From contig CAJONO010000095.1 of the NCBI GenBank assembly GCA_905235905.1, forward strand, positions 1-34,023: DNA of 34,023 bases. Direction: 5' to 3'. Numbering within the stretch: position 1 is the first letter of the stretch; every line of letters begins with the position of its first letter. The position numbers and the translations under genes were made by a program. Below are positions 31,565 to 34,023 of the stretch, piece after piece. The notes beneath the pieces were generated by a model. The model saw only the letters and a list, made by a program, of their open reading frames with translations. It did no database searches and was not told the origin of the DNA. Origin of the DNA: an uncultured Prevotella sp. Its GTDB lineage: Bacteria; Bacteroidota; Bacteroidia; Bacteroidales; Bacteroidaceae.

Positions 31565-31633
31565 TTTTTAATTCTTTTAATTTTTAAACTATTAAACTTT
31601 AATTTCAGTGCTCTCATCTCGTGAAAGCGGGTG

Positions 31634-31641
31634 CAAAGGTA
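31634..31641 (-). promoter_or_regulatory. Bacteroidetes promoter -7 box of rpsP
   Basis: The minus strand reads TACCTTTG 69 bases before the rpsP start. The -33 position falls inside the heptamer repeats at 31651-31678. Confidence 0.55.
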
Positions 31642-31650
31642 CTATATTTA

Positions 31651-31678
31651 TTTGAGATTTGAGGTTTGAGGTTTGAGG
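31651..31678. repeat. Heptanucleotide tandem repeat upstream of rpsP
   Basis: TTTGAGA is followed by three TTTGAGG units. The complement (CCTCAAA) resembles the CTCAA-type heptamers seen elsewhere in the window. The tract overlaps the expected -33 region of the rpsP promoter. Confidence 0.75.
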
Positions 31679-31726
31679 TTTACTGAAAGATTTAACGTTT
31701 TTTATGCGAAACTATACAAAAAACCT

Positions 31727-31754
31727 TAACTCTCAACACTCAACTCTCAACTCT
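31727..31754. repeat. Heptanucleotide tandem repeat upstream of the GT2 gene
   Basis: TAACTCT, CAACACT and two CAACTCT units lie head to tail, ending 6 bases before the -7 box of the glycosyltransferase gene. They fill its -33 region. Confidence 0.75.
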
Positions 31755-31760
31755 TTTTCG

Positions 31761-31768
31761 TACTTTTG
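31761..31768 (+). promoter_or_regulatory. Bacteroidetes -7 box of the GT2 gene
   Basis: TACTTTTG matches TAnnTTTG and ends 6 bases before the ATG at 31775. The transcript should therefore start at or next to the start codon. Confidence 0.5.
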
Positions 31769-31774
31769 TACCCT

Positions 31775-32668
31775 ATGAAGCATGAGCTATCCATATTGAT
31801 TCCTACCTACAATGGCATTTGCCTGCAACTGGTGCGCAGTTTGTGCCGGCAAGCCGAGGCGGTCGAAGGTCTGGACTATGAGATCATAGTGGCCGACGAC
31901 GGCTCGACCGACGAGGCGTGTGTCAATGCCAACAGGGCTATCGGCACCCTACCCCATTCTCTCTATATAATAAGGAGTGCGAATAGCGGTAGGGCTGCTA
32001 TCCGCAATTTCCTGGCCCAGCAGGCTCGGTACCAATGGCTGCTGTTTATCGACAGCGACATGACTATTCGTCATGACGACTATCTGCACAACTATCTGGC
32101 ATGCGACGGCGAGGTGGTCTATGGAGGCTACACCGTGGGCGAAGGGCCGCAAGGCAACCTCCGCCATATCTACGAGCAGGAGGCCGCGCCCCGCCACACC
32201 GCTACCGAGCGTCGGAAGCATCCTTATCAGGACTTCCACACGGCCAACTTCCTCATCCGCCGTGAGCTGATGCTGGCCCATCCCTTCGACGAGCGTTTCC
32301 GCCATTATGGCTACGAGGACGTGCTTTTGGGCAAAGTGATACGGCAGGCGGGCATTGCCATCGCCCATATTGACAATCCCGTGGGCTTCGACACGTTCGA
32401 AGACAATGCCTCTTTCGTCAGCAAGACCGAGGAGGGACTGCTGACGCTCTATGAGTTCCGCCACGAGCTGCGCGGCTACAACAGTCTGCTCACGCTGGTC
32501 AATGGCATCCACATCGGTGCCGTGCGTTCTGCCATCCGCCTCTGGCACCGCCTTCTCGGCCCGTTGGAGCGTCGCAATCTTTGTGGCAGCCATCCCCGTC
32601 TCAATGTGTTTAAGCTCTACAAATTAGGATACTATCTTTCATTAACTAAAAAACAAGAACAACTATGA
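31775..32668 (+). CDS. Family 2 glycosyltransferase
   Basis: This 297-residue GT-A fold enzyme opens with ELSILIPTYNG. It has the nucleotide-binding EIIVADDGSTDEA, the metal-binding DxD in LLFIDSDMTIR, and the acceptor-side HTANFLIRRELMLAHPFDE and FRHYGYEDVLLGKVI (ED motif). These match GT2 galactosyl- or GalNAc-transferase-like members, but donor and acceptor are unknown. The ATG at 31775 is preferred to a TTG at 31766, which lies within the promoter box. The 3' end overlaps the rhaM start by four bases (ATGA), so the two are translationally coupled. The C-terminal basic segment may bind the membrane surface. Confidence 0.88.
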   Translation: MKHELSILIPTYNGICLQLVRSLCRQAEAVEGLDYEIIVADDGSTDEACVNANRAIGTLPHSLYIIRSANSGRAAIRNFLAQQARYQWLLFIDSDMTIRHDDYLHNYLACDGEVVYGGYTVGEGPQGNLRHIYEQEAAPRHTATERRKHPYQDFHTANFLIRRELMLAHPFDERFRHYGYEDVLLGKVIRQAGIAIAHIDNPVGFDTFEDNASFVSKTEEGLLTLYEFRHELRGYNSLLTLVNGIHIGAVRSAIRLWHRLLGPLERRNLCGSHPRLNVFKLYKLGYYLSLTKKQEQL

Positions 32669-32985
32669 CACGCAGATTTGCATTCAAAATGTTCCTCAAG
32701 CCAGGCTTCGAGGAAGAGTATGCCAAGCGCCATGCCGCCATCTGGCCCGAGCTGAAACAGATGATTAAGGAACAGGGGGTGGGAAACTACAGCATCTACT
32801 GGGACAAGGACACCAACATTCTTTTCGCCTATCAGGAGTGCTCGAAGGAGGGCAACTCACAGGACACGGAGAATGTCGACCCCATCACGCAGCGTTGGTG
32901 GGACATGATGGCCGACATCATGGAGGTGAACCCCGACAACTCGCCCGTTACCATCCCTCTGCCCGAACTGTTCCATTTAGACTAA
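32665..32985 (+). CDS. rhaM: L-rhamnose mutarotase
   Basis: This 106-residue dimeric alpha/beta-barrel enzyme interconverts alpha and beta L-rhamnopyranose. It has the family sequence RRFAFKMFLKPGFEEEYAKR, the active-site His in RHAAIWPELK, YSIYWDKDTNILFAYQE and the C-terminal WWDMMADIMEVNPDNSP. The length is normal (about 104 in Escherichia coli). No rhamnose isomerase, kinase or aldolase lies nearby. The overlap with a glycosyltransferase gene suggests it may be kept for another reason, or that other rhamnose genes lie elsewhere. Confidence 0.92.
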   Translation: MTRRFAFKMFLKPGFEEEYAKRHAAIWPELKQMIKEQGVGNYSIYWDKDTNILFAYQECSKEGNSQDTENVDPITQRWWDMMADIMEVNPDNSPVTIPLPELFHLD

Positions 32986-33013
32986 CGGCTAACCGAGGAG
33001 CGACTTTTTTAAT

Positions 33014-33217
33014 CAAAGTTTCCCACACCTTTCTTGTTTGCATAATCATGCATTTTGGAACTTTACGGGAACACACTTGAAATTCATGCTGAATTACGAT
33101 GCAATTAAACCCAAATTGTCACGTAATTCAGCATGAATTGTGACGTAATTTATTATGAATTGCAACACACTGGGAATCAGCAACTTAACAGATTCGTAAA
33201 ATGAATAAATATTCATT
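33014..33217 (+). repeat. Dispersed quadruple-palindrome element, copy C (diverged)
   Basis: This copy has the same order and spacing as copy B but many substitutions. The four 15-bp units start at 33081, 33103, 33125 and 33147, still exactly 22 bp apart, and each keeps outer AATT on both sides (for example AATTCATGCTGAATT and AATTCAGCATGAATT). The counterpart of TGAATATTCA lies 45 bp beyond the last unit (33206-33215), as in copy B. It occupies most of the gap between rhaM and the REP array; no gene is seen there. Confidence 0.85.
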
Positions 33218-33221
33218 ATTA

Positions 33222-33352
33222 ACTGCTCGGTCGGATTTGCAACCACTGCTCGGTCGGATTTGCAACCACTGCTCGGTCGGATTTGCAATCCGACCGCCAC
33301 TGCTCGGTCGGATTTGCAATCCGACCGCTACGAATATAAGCATTTATAATGC
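33222..33352 (+). repeat. Left REP array of the transposase
   Basis: Four units begin with ACTGCTCGGTCGGATTTGCA at 33222, 33245, 33268 and 33299. The first two are half units of 23 bp. The last two complete a perfect 10-bp hairpin (CGGTCGGATT, loop TGC, AATCCGACCG). The array ends in a 21-base arm, 33332-33352, whose reverse complement recurs at 33937-33957 with one mismatch. Confidence 0.88.
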
Positions 33353-33369
33353 ACAAAAACAAATAAACC

Positions 33370-33927
33370 ATGACAGCAATTAGATTTACAAAGGAGCTTT
33401 ACTTCGTCACTTCAACAGTTATCGACTGGATAGATGTATTCACACGTCCTGCCTATAAGCATATCGTCGTCGATTCACTTAAATATTGTCAGGCTAACAA
33501 AGGCCTTGATATATATGCCTGGGTGCTGATGACCAACCATCTGCACATGATAGTGGGTACCAGTGACAGTACTCCACTATCCGATATATTGCGCGATTTT
33601 AAGAAATTCACCAGTAAAGGCATTGTCAAAGCCATTGAGCAGAACCAACAGGAAAGCAGGAAGGAGTGGCTTATGGATCGTTGCTGGTTTCGCGGAGCCA
33701 ATGACTCTAAAATTAAGAATTATAAGTTTTGGCAAGATGGCTGTTATGTAGAGAACATCTATACCTATGAATTCTGTATGGAAAAACTCAAATACATCCA
33801 CATGAACCCTGTAAGACAAGAAATTGTAGAGAGACCTGAAGACTATCTTTTCAGTTCTGCTCGTAACTACTGTGGAGAGAAGGGACTGCTGGATGTATCA
33901 ATCATCGCATCATGCTTAATGCGATGA
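33370..33927 (+). CDS. REP-associated tyrosine transposase (RAYT, Y1_Tnp family)
   Basis: The 185-residue protein is an HUH-type single-strand DNA nuclease related to IS200/IS605 TnpA. The HUH motif is His57-Leu-His59 in VLMTNHLHMIVG. The C-terminal half has the RAYT hallmark YIHMNPVRQEIV followed by RPEDYLFSSARNYCG; the catalytic Tyr is probably in or just before this segment. RAYTs are usually single-copy genes thought to move REP hairpins rather than themselves. It is flanked by matching REP arrays in opposite orientation, which supports a working pair. The frame is intact, with the ATG 18 bases after the left array. Confidence 0.9.
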   Translation: MTAIRFTKELYFVTSTVIDWIDVFTRPAYKHIVVDSLKYCQANKGLDIYAWVLMTNHLHMIVGTSDSTPLSDILRDFKKFTSKGIVKAIEQNQQESRKEWLMDRCWFRGANDSKIKNYKFWQDGCYVENIYTYEFCMEKLKYIHMNPVRQEIVERPEDYLFSSARNYCGEKGLLDVSIIASCLMR

Positions 33928-33936
33928 CAGACAAGC

Positions 33937-34023
33937 GCATTACAAATGCTTATATTCAATGCGGTCGGATTGCAAATCCGACCGAGCAATGCATTACAAA
34001 TGCTTATATTCAATGCGGTCGGA
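33937..34023 (-). repeat. Right REP array of the transposase, cut by the window edge
   Basis: The unit begins GCATTACAAATGCTTATATT and includes the hairpin CGGTCGGATT (33962-33971), GCA, AATCCGACCG (33975-33984). It restarts at 33991, a period of 54 bp, and runs off the window. It is the inverse of the left array, including the loop sequence. Confidence 0.88.

Noticed and set aside
33222..33330. Short regularly spaced repeats resembling a CRISPR array
   Set aside because: Units are contiguous or share the hairpin, there are no unique spacers, and the period changes from 23 to 31 bp. They fit REP units of the adjacent transposase.

Overview
The window looks like a Prevotella-type (Bacteroidales) chromosome. 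Several upstream regions carry the Bacteroidetes -7 box TAnnTTTG. The gene set includes a type III glutamine synthetase (GlnN), a DUF4922/SpoIID protein, an AmpG-like transporter, a signal-bearing GH2 enzyme and an M6 protease with a type IX-like tail. The rpsP gene has the long Ala/Glu tail seen in Bacteroidetes. No tRNA, rRNA or CRISPR array was seen.

Layout. 1-930: a REP-like double hairpin and a BadF-type sugar kinase. 987-3356: a large MscS channel. 3646-5259: an ABC-F protein with one consensus and one degenerate ATP site, tail-to-tail with a minus-strand cluster map-tyrA-aminotransferase (8276-5250). 8393-13925: an apparent operon of M6 metalloprotease, nitroreductase and GH2 glycosidase. 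14174-15511: a FucP-type sugar symporter on the minus strand. 15512-21420: an AT-richer accessory island on the minus strand that appears partly decayed. It holds a frameshifted SF1 helicase between two copies of a small gene, a 5'-truncated DUF262-HNH nuclease joined to a 3'-truncated EcoRI-type adenine methyltransferase, and a strongly self-complementary 200-bp element. 21504-30987: a Sel1 protein, prfC, glnN, a 1202-residue glycosyltransferase/HIT/SpoIID fusion and an AmpG-like transporter. The last two, with the kinase at the window start, suggest envelope or peptidoglycan fragment handling. 31031-34023: rpsP, a GT2 glycosyltransferase overlapping rhaM, and a REP-associated tyrosine transposase between inverted REP arrays.

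The most unusual feature is a dispersed non-coding element of about 236 bp present three times (3353-3588 inverted, 13929-14164, and a diverged copy at 33014-33217). Every copy holds four 15-bp AATT-N7-AATT palindromes at exactly 22-bp spacing. A second genome-wide pattern is heptanucleotide tandem repeats, found between genes and also inserted in frame in GH2 and GlnN. RF3 carries a separate palindromic in-frame insertion in its GTPase domain.
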